A stretch of DNA of 64,000 nt. Source: Rhabdophis nuchalis. Its lineage: Eukaryota > Chordata > Lepidosauria > Squamata > Natricidae. Below, in pieces: positions 32,222 to 43,830 of the stretch; the first letter of the stretch is position 1, and each line of letters starts with the position of its first letter. Position numbers and translations under genes: made by a program. The notes beneath the pieces were generated by a model that had not been told where the DNA came from, did no database searches, and saw nothing but the letters and a program-made list of their open reading frames with translations. Location: assembly GCA_039707465.1 (NCBI GenBank), contig CM077645.1, forward strand, positions 164,387,503 to 164,451,502, written 5' to 3'.

Positions 32222-32857
32222 AATTCAAATGGCAATATGTGTATGGATTGCTGCTTCTCTTGTCAAATCCTGCTATTTCTTTTTAAAAAACATTTTATCA
32301 AAGTTTACAACTAAAAAAATTAAAACTAACTCAAGCTACAAAAATATAAAAAATAAAAAAATATCGTGAAGAAAGGAAGAGAAAGAAATAAAAAAATATA
32401 AATTAGTAACTTTCTGCTTCACGATGACAATTTCAAAAAAGCTTGTTAACTTATCACCATCTCTTAAAATGTATCCAGTGCTCTCTTCTTCCCATAGCTT
32501 GTCTCTTCACTATAAACAAAATCTTAATGCCTTTCCATTCAGTCCTAATCAGTGATATCCATTAGGCACTATCACAGATGACTATGTTTCTATTTTAACC
32601 AGCCAACTCCTTCCTTGTATTTTAAATATTTTGGCTTTTAATCTCTTAAAGAGGTATCCTTAAACCTATCTTCTCATTTTTGCCTTTTCTCAGCAATCCC
32701 TTCCAAATTTTAACAGATCTCTTTTATAAATCCAGTAAAAGAAAGCTATCCAAATCTGATTTGATACTTCTCTGTTCAAATATTAAGACATCATTCAATT
32801 TCATTAGTATATCTAGTATTGCTTTTGTATATCTAATGTTGCTTTTGAGCTACAAAA
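32222..32857. other. AT-rich sequence, possible LINE 3' UTR remnant
   Basis: 32,280-32,400 is A-rich with 'aaaaaatataaattagtaac'. It could be the complement of an old LINE 3' UTR, but I see no coding match, so it stays unassigned. Confidence 0.25.
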
Positions 32858-33890
32858 AGAAGGAAGCTTCCCAGAGTCCAGGAGCCCTACTGAAGAGCAA
32901 CTTATCTCTAGGAAAGCATCTTCACTCTGATAGTAATTGATAACTGATAGTAACAGATATTTTAGTCTGCAGGGATGAAGTCATAAAGCCATCAGAATTC
33001 CCAAGGAGATTACCCTGCTTCCTTATCCTGCTATCCAAGGGCACCTGCTCCTCCATCTTTCTGACTTACACCCATGCCACACAAATGTCTCTGGGAAATT
33101 ACCAAACCAATCAATTCAAAAAGAGGGAAGGTACCCCAAAGTCCAGGAGTCCTACTGAAGAGCAACTTACCTCTAGGAAGGCATCTTCATTCTGATAACT
33201 GACAGCAACTGACACTGTAGACTGCAGGGATGAAGTCATAAAGTCACTAGAATTCCTAAGGAGATGACTCTCTTCCCTTATCCTCCTATCAAAGGGCACC
33301 TTCTCCTCCATCCTTTTGACCTACAGTGGGACCTCGGGTGTCAACCGTAATCCATTCCAGGATTTCAGTCGGCACCCAATTTGTTTGTGACTAGAAGCAA
33401 GACTGACTGTACATGGATGCGCACACACAAAAAATGGTGTGGCAGAGGAAATCGCCGCAGCAGGGAAAATCACCATGGCTGTGTTTATTCGGCACCCAAG
33501 GATGTGTTTGTGATCTGACTGCAACATTTAGTGGGGTTTTTTCATTTGGCACCCAAACTGTTCATGGTCTGAGCAATTCGGGAACCAAGGCCCACTGTAC
33601 ATGCATGCCACACATGTCCCTAGGAAGCTACCAAACCAATCAATACAAAAAGAGGGAAGGTACCCCAGAAATTCTACTGAAGAGCAATTTACCTCTAGGA
33701 AGATATCTTCACTCTGATACCTGACAGTAACTGACACTTTAGTCTGCAGGGATGAAGTCATAAAGCCACTAGAATTTCCAGGGAGATAACCCACCTCCCT
33801 TATCCTCTTATCAAAGGGCACCTGCTCCTCCATCTCTTTGACTTACATCTATGCTAAGGTCTCTAGGAAGATTCCAACCAATCACTAAAG
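32858..33890. repeat. ~260-bp tandem repeat, three units
   Basis: Units begin near 32,858, 33,117 and 33,647. Each contains 'actgaagagcaactta', 'gcagggatgaagtcataaag' and 'tatcaaagggcacct' or close variants. A Tigger-type MITE (33324-33597) is inserted near the end of the second unit, so the triplication is older than the MITE. The unit is not recognised. The short minus-strand ORFs in it are alike only because the units are. Confidence 0.85.
33324..33597. mobile_element. Tigger/pogo-type MITE (274 bp)
   Basis: Ends CAGTGGGACCTCGGGT and the complement of 'gaaccaaggcccactg' are flanked by TA at 33322-33323 and 33598-33599. The interior is noncoding and repeats 'ggcacccaa'. The termini are related to but distinct from those of the 9.2-kb Tigger, so it may or may not have used the same transposase. 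Confidence 0.88.
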
Positions 33891-34750
33891 CTGCCTGTTT
33901 CTCATGTTTTTCACAGAAACCATTGGTCTTTAGATGTAGATTGCCTCTTGCTATAGAAGCTCCACTAAGCATTTCAGCACAGCTGAGCAAGCTGGATTTT
34001 GCTTTCTAAAGTCAGAGGTTGGAAGCAGACTTGATTGTGTTTAGGATAGACTTTGAAATAGATTTATCCATTGAAATCCACAGGACTGAATCTAAGAGAT
34101 ATCACTGCTTTTAGTGACACAATTTTGACAAACTTTAAATCTAGCCCATTATGTGGAAAGACAAATAGATTTTAAAGCAAAATTATTCAGCCTGTTCCAT
34201 TTAGACCCATTGCCATATATATGCTGCATTTCTTTCTGTTTGAGAAAAGGAAAAACTCTTTTACATCTATTATTTTCTTATCTCGCTGTTTGAGGTTTCT
34301 GTCTTCCAAACATCTATCTGTTCCCTGCCTTATTTAGTCAGTGAAGCTCATTCTGTGTTCCCCATCAAAAAGACACAAAGCTATAAACAGTTGAGAAATG
34401 ACAGTGGAAATGGAATATGGAGGGCAAATTAAACTGCATGCAGGGAAGATATTATTCTAGTAATTTGTCATATTGAAAATATGATATAAATGCCACAGTG
34501 ATTTACAGACACTCTTGACTATCTCCTTATTTCTGATTTTTACAATTTGGCAAGTTTGCTTGAGTAGATAAAGATACCAAATCTTTTATAAAAATAAAAT
34601 AAAAATAAAACCAGGGATGGTGGAATGGATACACAATGATTGGCAGTAAAGCAATAGTATGACAACATGTTCAGATAGATTTCTTTTCAGAGGAGAGTTT
34701 TCACTCTCGATGGAAGCATAACTAAGGGAATGTTTTTCAGTTTTATTAGA
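33891..34750. other. no recognisable feature
   Basis: AT-rich unique sequence. Confidence 0.4.
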
Positions 34751-35120
34751 AACTAGCTGATAATCCGGCGTTGGCTGGGTATTTATTTATAGGGAGGAAA
34801 TGTCTGGGCCAAACATAATTTCTAACGTTGGATTTTCCCCCTTACCAGAGGGAGCCCCCTTGTGGACTACTGTGAAGCGTTACCATGGCAACTCCACTGC
34901 ACTGTGCAGTAGAAGTCATTTTAAGGCACAACAGGCTGTATTATGATACACACCGAACACACACCCTGAAGGGTTTTAGGAGTGTCTCCCCACCTCAGCC
35001 AAGTATTTGTTTCCAGAGTGTAAGTCATCTGTATACCAAGTTTGGTTGAAATTGCTCGAGGCATTCCAGAGTTATGCTGGAAAATACACAAAAACAGCCA
35101 TTTTTACACATATATAGATT
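34751..35120 (+). mobile_element. unassigned retroposon-like element 1
   Basis: It begins 'aactagctgataatccgg' and ends 'acacatatatagatt'. Near the end it has 'tttggttgaaattgctcgag' followed by 'cattccagagttatgc'. An element at 42556-43364 has matching ends ('aactagccg' and 'tttatatagatt') and a similar phrase before its end. The pattern suggests one nonautonomous retroposon family that I cannot name. Coding capacity is absent. Confidence 0.5.
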
Positions 35121-35525
35121 CTGCTGACATCTTTTTCCACTTTGACATGAGGGTGGGTAAGAGGGATAGGCTAAATCATCTGTCTCAAATCTATTTGCAA
35201 AAAGAGATGGATGCTTTCTTGATCGTTTTAGTTCCTTCCCCCCCCCCCACCCATCCTAAACTGTTGACATTTCCAAAAATTGGATTGTTTTATTGTGTTT
35301 CTTTGAAAAGGATCAAGTGAATTCCTAGGGGATTCTTAAGCATAGTAGTTGCTGCGGACTGAGTGCATTAAATTCACACAGTGTTATAATAACACATGGG
35401 CACAGATTATTTAGCATACGATGAAAGATGTTTATATGCGTGCATGAATCACAGAAGGATTTTTTTTTAAAAAAATGTATATTTTTCCAGAAACATTGCT
35501 GAGAGAACTTGTATATAGTAAGCTA

Positions 35526-35794
35526 CCGTATTTATTCGAGTATAACGCGCACACGTGTATAACGCGCACCCCCTAATTTTCGATTTAAAATCGGTATAAA
35601 CTTTTGTTTCACTTTTTCTCGGCTCAGACCAAGCATTGTAAGTGACAAACATTGTTGAACACGTGCGGCCATGATAAAAATCGTTTATAACGCGCACCCT
35701 CATTTATAACGCGCACCCTCGTTTATAACGGCACCCAAACTTTGAGTTCTTTTTTTGGTAGAAAATTTTGCGCGTTATACTCGAATAAATATGG
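35526..35794. mobile_element. inverted-repeat MITE with TA sites (269 bp)
   Basis: Ends 'ccgtatttattcgagtataa' and, inverted, 'ccatatttattcgagtataa' lie between TA dinucleotides at 35524-35525 and 35795-35796. The interior repeats 'ataacgcgcacc' four to five times. It keeps many CpG sites, so it is probably young. The Tc1/mariner superfamily is inferred from the TA sites. Confidence 0.88.
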
Positions 35795-36114
35795 TAATTA
35801 TAACATGAGCCTCATCACTATCAGAGTCTAGCAATTCAATAGTATGCTTTTAATGTACAATTCAGTTTCATGGGTTGATAATCATCTTCATTTGGGAATG
35901 TAAACTAGAGGAAGAACCTGAGAAGAAGAAAAAAAATGCAATTTTCTCTTTTATAAGCTTCCCCCAAAGTTAAATATCCATATTTTTATTTATCATAAAA
36001 GCGATTCAGCTTAACAGTGAAAAGCTCTGCTATCAGAAATATGACTCTTAGAAGTGGAATTTGGAAACCAAAGTATCATGTAATCCAATATTCCCCCCTC
36101 TTTTCTACATTTAG

Positions 36115-36150
36115 ATTTAATTTAATTTAATTTAATTTAATTTAATTTAA
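36115..36150. repeat. (TTTAA)n microsatellite
   Basis: Seven pentamer units, at the 3' side of the minus-strand SINE that follows. Confidence 0.9.
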
Positions 36151-36185
36151 TACAATTAATTTTCTTTTATTCCACATTATTTGTA

Positions 36186-36505
36186 AAAATAACTCGAGGT
36201 GGCAAACATACCCAGTACTCCTTTCTCTTACTTTCCCCACAACAACAACCCTGTAAGGTGGATTGGACTAAGAAAGTGTGATTTGCTCAAGATCACCCAG
36301 TTGGTTTTAATGCCTAAGGTTGGACTAGACCTCACAGTGTCCTGGTTTCTAGCCAGGTATCTATCCACTAGACCAAACTGATTGGACTAAGAAAGTGTGA
36401 TTTGCTCAAGATCACCCAGTTGGTTTTAATGCCTAAGGCTGGACTAGACCTCACAGTGTCCTGGTTTCTAGCCAGATATCTATCCACTAGACCAAACTGG
36501 CTCTC
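36186..36505 (-). mobile_element. tRNA-derived SINE, minus strand, head duplicated
   Basis: The minus strand starts 'agccagtttggtctagtgga' (A box) and has 'gaggtctagtcc' (B box). It continues 'ccttaggcattaaaaccaac' and 'acagggttgttgttgtgggg'. The head, 119 bp including both Pol III boxes, is present twice in tandem (36261-36379 and 36380-36498). A duplicated internal promoter is unusual. Confidence 0.75.
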
Positions 36506-36671
36506 TTTTAACAGTTTACTCCAGTTCTGCATTTCGTTTCCTTGGATTTCTTTTAGAAGTGGTGTCTATCATTGTTACTCAGATGAATCATTAGAAAATT
36601 CTGCCATATTGTATTGATTCACTACAGGCTTCACCAGTTGGCTGCTGCTGATCAGCCAAATTCTATAATTC

Positions 36672-36806
36672 TACTGTTTCCCAACCTTGGTAGCTTCTAG
36701 ATTTGTGGACTTCAATTCCCAGAATCCCCCAACTAACCATGCTGGCTGGGGAATTCTGGGAGTTGAAATCTATACTTTTTAAATTCACCAAGGTTGAGAA
36801 ACAGTG
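36672..36806. mobile_element. hAT-type hairpin MITE, old copy
   Basis: Arms 'gtttcccaaccttgg' and, inverted, 'gtttctcaaccttgg' surround the shared core 'ggacttcaattcccagaat'. The arms are diverged and no 8-bp duplication is preserved, so it is older than its relatives at 44, 50 and 52 kb. Confidence 0.75.
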
Positions 36807-37221
36807 CCCTTAGAAACCAGTTTGACAGCTTCTTTAATATTTTCTATCAATACAAATCCTCTTATGGAAAGGAATGTCAAAACATTAGCTGCTAATCATT
36901 CGATTTTCTGCTTGCTTTATAATATTCTTTTATTATTTTTACAACTTTCTCTGTCTTTTATCTTTTAAACCTTTTGCATTTGATAAGCCACCCAACAGAT
37001 GTCTTTGAATATGTTCGTATATGCATGTGTTTGTATGCTTGTGCAGAACATACAAACACATATGCATATATGCTACAGTATCTTTTAATTACATACAAAA
37101 GCAATATTTAAAGATGGGAATGCACTGTTCTTAGGTGAGGAGACAAGAAAGCAGCAGTTTTGTATTACTTATTATTAATTATTTATTGCAATAATTCCTG
37201 CCTTGGTGCAAGAATTAAGAA

Positions 37222-37456
37222 CTGTGGTGGTGCAGTGATTAAAGTGCAGTACTGCAGGCTACTGCTGCTGACTGCCAGTGCCTGCAATCGGGCAGTTCAA
37301 ATCTCACCAGGCTCAAGGTTGACTTAGCCTTCCATCCTTCCAAGGTGGGTAAAATGAGGAGCCAGATATTTAGGGGCAATATGCTGACTCTGTAAACTGC
37401 TTAGATGGGGCTGTAAAGCACTATGAAGTGGTATATAAGTCTAAGTGTTATTGCTT
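37222..37456 (+). mobile_element. tRNA-derived SINE with LINE-like tail
   Basis: A box 'tggtgcagtgattaaagtg', B box 'gcagttcaaatctcacc', a body with 'ccttccatccttccaaggtg', and a tail 'ctgtaaagcactatgaagtg' + 'gtatataagtctaagtg'. The tail has the AAGCGC...TATATAA layout of L2/CR1-mobilised SINEs. Other copies lie at 40,786 and 56,846. Confidence 0.8.
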
Positions 37457-39337
37457 CCAAAGAGTTGTAATACCCTCAACACATTATGTATGACATGCTC
37501 CAGGGAAGAAATGGTGGACTAAATATGTCATTAAAAATGGTGCCTGTGACCATGGTGAAGTGAAGAGCCAGAGAGTAAAACAGCTTTTCAATCATTTTTT
37601 CCAGGCAAGGAGAGGACTTGAGTTTTTCCAGGTTTCCATGTTCCTCATGAGGTGACTGCAAGAATAGTGAACTCCAGCAGGTTCAGATATCTGGAAGAAA
37701 AGAGTGGACACTACATTTCTTTTCTAACAACTTTTGGAAGCTTCCTTTTCTAATCACTTTTGGATTAACTGCTTTTCAGCTATTAGAAACCTTTTGACGG
37801 ACATGTTTTACAGCACTTGGCTAAGTTTTCTTCAATTCTTTGTGAAGTATTCTGGATTCATAAGAGGTGGGCTGCTTTCCAGAGGATAAAGAGGCAGTGA
37901 AGCTTGGAAAGGTTGGTCAACAGGAAGCCAATTAAAATGCCTCCTCTCTAGCTGTTCCCAGTATATCTGTAGTTATACAAATAGCTGCTTAAATCTGGCA
38001 AGATTCTGTCTGTAGGTAAAGAACAGTAAAGAAAGTAAGAATTTGTGTTGTTCTTGGTTCTTGGGTCCTGACATTAAGGAACTTTTAATTCCAAATTTAA
38101 AACCTTTTTTCAAATAAACAACAAAAGAGTGATTAAACTTTTGATTTAAAAAATAATAAAATAAGATTTTGGAATTAATTAATTTGATTTAAAAAATCAG
38201 AATGAGATAAGACTTTAAAAATTGGAACCAAAGGGAACTATAGATTACATTAAAGAAGAAATCAAACATGACTTACTAATATTGAATAAGCAAAATATTT
38301 TAACATTGGATACTCTGAAGAACATTTTTGAACAATAAACCTGGAAAACCTTAAGAGCATCTGCCTCTATAAATAGACTTGTCTTAAGGCTGTTATGAAA
38401 GAGGATCAAATCCTACACAAGAAGACTAAGAATGGCTTGGAAGTGGATTTAGCTACAAGGATGATGTGGAAAGAGATGTTATGCTGATGCCTTAATAATT
38501 AAAAGGGATATACAAACAACAAACCAAGAAAGTGACCTGGATAACTTTCCTATACTGGATTCACAAAAGAAGCTTGTGAGAGTTTTAAAGAATTTTATGA
38601 GAAATGACAAAAAAATTGAAAAGATATAAAGCTCTGACATTATTTGAAGGGAATAAGAATCGATGCCTGTCTCGGCTTATGGAAAGCTATGAGAATGCCT
38701 TTCAGGACTGCCCAGGTAGCATTTGTTTTGAAAAGATTGAAAAATTTGTTTTGAAAATCCCCCATAACTCCACTCTGTAAAGAAAAATAAGGTGAGCTTC
38801 ATTTTAAGAAGAAGCAGTAGTGTAGGATGTAAGTAACTGCTGGGGGTGGTGGGCCGGTACCACCATTTGAATAGAACATTTAGTTGCACAGTTACCTTAA
38901 ATTTTAGATGGCAATGTTGGATCAGCCAGCTGCAAAATAACACAACTAAGGGAGTAAAGTATTCATAAACAGGTACTTGCTCAATAGAGTAAGGGCCTGC
39001 TTTTTTATATTTGGAGAAATTCTGGCCCAAGACCATAGTGTTTGCTTTTTTTCCCCAAGTGAGTGCTCAAATGATTTTCTTTTTACTTTTGAGCTAAATA
39101 AAACAGCAATCTGTGCAAAACAACTGATGTAGTGGAAGGTGAGATTAGATCATTGGCACCAAAGACAACAGATAAGTTCCCTGTCAGTTATTTTGACCGG
39201 GAAGAATTTGACATCCTTCAAGATGAAAATATTATTGTTAATGAAGAGATTGAATAAGAGTGGAAAGCTAGAATGCTTCCTTTCATAGAAATAATTTAAC
39301 ACCCTTTGTATAAATAATTGAGTCAGTTGGATTTTTG
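37457..39337. other. AT-rich, possible very old coding remains
   Basis: 38,220-38,750 on the plus strand reads in pieces like a decayed LINE-type protein (Lys/Glu/Asn/Ile-rich), but no motif is firm. The rest is unrecognised. Confidence 0.25.
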
Positions 39338-39339
39338 TA

Positions 39340-40402
39340 TAGGTGAAACTCAAAAAATTAGAATATCGTGCAAAAGTTCATTTATTTCAGTAATGCAACT
39401 TAAAAGGTGAAACTAATATATGAGATAAAACTCATTACATGCAAAGCAAGGTAGTTCAAGCCATGATTTGTCATGATTGTGATGATTATGGCTTACAGCT
39501 CATGACAACCCCAAATCCACAATCTCAGAAAATTAGAATATTATATGCAATCAATAAAACAAGGATTGTACATAGAACAATATCAGAAAAGTATAAGCAT
39601 GCATATATACTCAGTACTTGGTTTGGGCCCCTTTTGCAGCAATTACTGCCTCAATGCAGTGTGGCATGGAAGCTATCAGCCTTTGGCACTGCTGAGGTGT
39701 TATGGAAGACCAGGATGCTTCAATAGTGGCCTTCAGCTCTTCTGCATTGCTCGGTCTCATGTCTCTCATCTTTCTCTTGGCAATGCCCCATAGATTCTCT
39801 ATGGGGTTCAGGTCAGGCGAATTTGCTGGCCAATCAAGCACAGTAATCCCACGGTCATTGAACCAGGTTTTGGTGCTTTTGGCAGTGTGGGCAGCTGGAA
39901 AGTGAATTCAGCATCCACCATAAAGCTCATCTGCAGAAGGAAGCATGAAGTGCTCCAAATTCTCCTGGTAGGTGGCTGCATTGACCCTGGACTTAATGAA
40001 GCACAGTGGACCAACACCAGCAGATGACATGACTCCCCAAATCAACACAGACTGTGGAAACTTCACACTGGACTTCAAGCATCTTGCAGTGTGTGCCTCT
40101 CCATTCTTCCTCCATACTCTGCGTCCTTGGTTTCCAAATGAGATGCAAAAGTTGCTCTCATCAGAAAAGAGGACTTTGAACCACTGAGCAACAGGACTTT
40201 GGACCACTGTGCTTCATTAGGTCCAGGGTCAACACAGCCGTCTACCAGGAGATTTTGGAGCACTTCATGACATATCATGGCTTGAACTTATCTTGCTTTG
40301 CATGTAATGAGCTTTATCTCATATATTAGTTTCACCTTTAAAGTTGCTTTACTGAAATAAATGAACTTTTGCATGATATTCTAATTTTTCGAGTTTCACC
40401 TG
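39340..40402 (-). mobile_element. Tc1-type DNA transposon, internally deleted (1,063 bp)
   Basis: TA duplications lie at 39338-39339 and 40403-40404. The terminal inverted repeats run about 100 bp: left 'taggtgaaactcaaaaaatt', right (complement) 'caggtgaaactcgaaaaatt'. Each extends through 'aactaatatatgagataa' and its counterpart. The transposase remnant is on the minus strand. Full elements of this kind are about 1.3-1.6 kb; the N-terminal DNA-binding part is missing here. Confidence 0.92.
39611..40207 (-). pseudogene. Tc1-type transposase remnant
   Basis: The minus strand keeps the nuclease half: 'KVLFSDESNF' (first catalytic Asp), 'VLIWGVMSSAGVGPLCF', then after a break 'VLDWPANSPDLNPIENLWG' (third catalytic acid in the NPIEN block) and the C-terminus 'IEAVIAAKGAQTKY'. 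A small deletion and frameshift near 39,890-39,905 removes the block that carries the second catalytic Asp in relatives. Both helix-turn-helix domains are absent upstream. It cannot be active. Confidence 0.88.
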
Positions 40403-40404
40403 TA

Positions 40405-40785
40405 TAATACCTGACTTGAATGAAGATACCTATGTGAGGTCTCGTTACTACATTCAACAAACTGATATCAATGCCTAATGTTTTGAATTTGAACCATTGT
40501 TAGTTTTGACCTATAGACTGAACAGAATTCTATGCATGAAATACAATTTTCTGTTGGTGATGCTAAGATACTAACCAACAAATTCTTAGAGCTGTAAAAT
40601 ATTGGGTAAGGCTCAAATCCCTTCCAGATTTTGGACTAACCAAACTTCACGCGATTGAACAAAGTATATATTTAAAAAACATCCCTACTGGTTTTCTGAG
40701 GGGACTTATTTGTGCATGCAAATAGTTCACACAATTTGATCTCAGTACCATTAGAAATAAGAAAAAAATGTTCCTTGGTATGCAA
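40405..40785. other. no recognisable feature
   Basis: AT-rich unique sequence. Confidence 0.4.
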
Positions 40786-41023
40786 TAGCCATCAAATTTT
40801 GACTTATACACCACTTCACAGTACTTTTATAGCCCCCTGGAAGCGGTTTACAGAGTCAGCACATTGCCCTCAACAATCTGGGTCCTCATTTTACCTACCT
40901 CAGAAAGATGGAAGGCTGAGTCAATCTTGAGGCTGGTGAGATTCGATCTGCCAAATTGCAAGCAGCCGGCAGTCAGCAGAAGTAGCCCGCAGTACTACAT
41001 TCTAACCACTGCACTACCATGCT
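40786..41023 (-). mobile_element. tRNA-derived SINE with LINE-like tail, minus strand
   Basis: Same family as 37222-37456. The complement holds the A box ('gtagtgcagtggttagaatg'), B box ('ggcagatcgaatctcacc') and tail ('taaaagtactgtgaagtggt'). Confidence 0.78.
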
Positions 41024-41116
41024 CATAAAAAGAATTAGAGCAGAATACGAGTCGTATTTTAATATATATCACTACTTCTTCTCTTCAATCTGTCTTGGCA
41101 AAATTTGGGATGTAGC

Positions 41117-41683
41117 TGTTCTGACTGAGGCTTTTCAAGAGCATGAAACAAACTCCTTGCCCCAGCAAAAAACCCTTTTATTAATTTACAGTGAATTCTG
41201 CTCATTCAATGCTGGCAAAGTCTTTCAAAGGAGGATTTATGGTCACACACCTTATCTGGCTTGGAGAGCTGACAGGTTAATATCTGCAGAACCTGGCAAG
41301 GAGTCTCGGAGAGTCACTAACCAATTATTGAATTAATTGTCTCCTGCAAACTCCACTCCCCTTTTGTTACTCTTTTATTTCCTCTGGGAGGGGCCATTCA
41401 TTGGCCTTACTCCCAAGTCGCCACCTGCTCTTTAGTTGTTCCCTTCATCTGGCAACTCTGCACATGCACACACTGGGAACAGGCTCCAGCTGTTCCTCTG
41501 CCTCACTGCTGTCTGACTCTGACAAGCTGATAACTAGCGTATGGCTGTGGCCCCATCTCTGCTTCTGACACAGAGCCCTCATCAGAGCCTTCCCCAGAGT
41601 CCAGGACTGACCCATGTTCCTCCCCAACCTTCTCACTGTTGGAATCTACTACCAGCTCCACTGGCTGCTAGCAGGCCATGACA
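41117..41683 (-). mobile_element. solo LTR of an LTR retrotransposon, minus strand (567 bp)
   Basis: On the minus strand it starts TGTCATGGCC and ends GTCAGAACA (TG...CA). Near-matching 5-bp duplications flank it: 'gtagc' at 41112-41116 and 'gcagc' at 41684-41688. A TATA-like 'aaataaaagag' and a downstream 'attaataaaaggg' polyadenylation region lie in the right order. No internal region is attached, so it is a solo LTR left by recombination. A second copy lies at 63416-63982. Class (Ty3-like or endogenous retrovirus) is not decided from the sequence. Confidence 0.72.
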
Positions 41684-41688
41684 GCAGC

Positions 41689-42555
41689 AAACACCTCTGC
41701 TATATTCAAAGGCTGCTACAAGAAAATTCCTTATATCCAGGTGTTTCTGCCTTTGACATCTAAAAGATATTTCACATTATCTTTTTCATTATCCAACTTA
41801 AGCTATGGCCTGCTCCAAATAATTGTATCTTCTCCTTCTTATGAAAGCACAATGGCCAGATAACTGTCAGATTTGAAATTTTATGGAAAAAACAGATTCT
41901 CTTGTATTTAGTTGCCTTTGCCTATGAAGCAATTCAGCAACATAAATAATTTTATCCCCTCTATAAATCTAACTTCACTTGATTTTAATTACAACTTGTT
42001 TTTAGTTATTCTTAATGGGTTCCTTTTTTTTAATCCTTAGAGGCTGAATTTGCCCATTAATCACATTTTCATTCTTTATTGTATAATCAATAAGTAAGTG
42101 AAAAATAAGTATAATTTTATTGTCATTGTACTTAAATACAACGAAACTGGTTATATCCATTGTTGTATCCATGGTTGCAATAATTAAATGCTAATAATAA
42201 GCTAAATATATGCACAGATATTCAACATGTAATGAGGTCACCTACTGGAATCAAAGGGAAGAAAAAAGAGGATTAATGATGTTTTAATTAAATATTTTCA
42301 TTTCATATTTTTAAAATTGCCTTGTGAGGTCATAGTTCAAAAAATCAGGGTTCATTAACATCTCTACCAAGACCAGAATTATTAATATTTTAATCATTAA
42401 GAGTCTGTGAGATTCTTTGATGTTTTGTTGTCATAGAAAACTCTAGAAAGGGCATTCTGTAAAATTTATAAAGGTTTCTAGGCTTTAAAAACTTTCATCT
42501 TAGTTACTCAAATTTCTGTGCTGGATGGCTTCTGTGAATTCAAAATTTTTATTAA
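41689..42555. other. no recognisable feature
   Basis: AT-rich unique sequence. Confidence 0.4.
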
Positions 42556-43364
42556 GAACTAGCCGTTCCCAGCCACATGTTGCTGCAGCCCAGTCAGGAG
42601 GGACACAACCCAAGGGTGGAGTTTCCCCCTTTCTCTCTATCCACCTACCTACCTACCTACCTACCTACTGTATGTCTCCCTCTCTCTCTCTATCCCTCTA
42701 CCTACATACCTCCCTCCCTCCCTCCCTATCTACCGTATGTCTCCCTCTCTCTCTATCCCTCTACCTACCTTCCCTACCCATCTACTGTATTTCTCACTCG
42801 CTCTCTATCTCTCTACCTACCTACCTACCGTATTTCTCCCTCTCTCTATTTACCTATCTACCTACCTATCTACCAACCTACTGTATTTCTCCCTCTCTCT
42901 ATTCACCTACCTACCTACTGTATTTCTCCCTCTCCCTCTCTATCTCTCTACCTACCTACCTACCAACATACTGTATTTCTCCCTCTCTCTATTCCTCTAC
43001 CTACCTACCTACCTACCTACCTACCTACCGTATTTCTCCCTCTCTCTACCCCTCTACCTACCTACCTACCTACCTACCTACCTACCTACTGTATTTCTCC
43101 CTCAGAGTATTTTGTGTCATAAAGGATGACATAATACCTGTGGCCAATTGTTCTCTCTCTATCCATCTACCTACCTTTTTTACAATTTTTTACATTTCTG
43201 TTGTGTGTACCTGGCACAGGTGTGACATTTACACAATCTATATATATCATTGGTGCTGTATTTCAAAGGAACGTTGTGTGAACATTTTGAAGCGATCGGT
43301 GCAGTACTTTCGGAGATTAGCAGTTTTGAACAAGCTCTTGTTACATTTTTGTTTATATAGATTG
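42556..43364 (+). mobile_element. unassigned retroposon-like element 2 with (CTAC)n minisatellite
   Basis: It starts 'aactagccgttcccagcc' and ends 'tttatatagatt', matching the ends of 34751-35120. Between 42,630 and 43,105 about eight blocks alternate (CTAC)n runs with 'tgtatttctccctctctcta', a composite minisatellite. Long Tyr/Leu/Pro/Ser frames here are artefacts of it. Before the 3' end the phrase 'gaagcgatcggtgcagtact' resembles the matching region of element 1. Confidence 0.55.
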
Positions 43365-43828
43365 TGAGCAACCGATAAACTAAATTATGATAATGATTGA
43401 GACGATAAATTTAGGAATGAAAAGGAGACGAGAAGATGAGGAATCTAAACAAACTAACCAGTTAATACGTTGAAACTCCTTGTACTTACAGTGAGATTAT
43501 TATTTTTAGATAGTAATAATATTTCTACCTAAATGCATTCACTCATCTTCACATTATAATCTTTAAAGCCATATCATCGGCAGCCAAAAGACACATTATC
43601 TATGCCATTTATCCTTGCTCTTCTGTAATTATTTTTTATTGATTTTCTTCCCCACGGCTGATCGTATCAGCCAGCATGTCAGTAATTCTAAAACAACAAA
43701 TGCTTCCTCTACTCTCCGATATAAATATCATAACCACAAGTAAACAGGTCTGTAATTTTCCTTCCAGCCTACGTGACTTTAGTCTTCTTGCCATGTTGTA
43801 TTTGACTTCCATCAGAAATTTTGAGAAG
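43365..43828. other. no recognisable feature
   Basis: Unique sequence. Confidence 0.4.
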
Positions 43829-43830
43829 TA

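Noticed and set aside
37222..37456. A and B boxes read as a genuine tRNA gene
   Set aside because: No cloverleaf closes (no acceptor stem pairing), and the body and tail are those of a repeated SINE also present at 40.8 and 56.8 kb.
42525..43367. 280-residue Tyr/Leu/Pro/Ser-rich ORF and two overlapping long ORFs
   Set aside because: They cross a (CTAC)n/(CTCT)n composite minisatellite that is open in several frames; no non-repetitive conserved domain.
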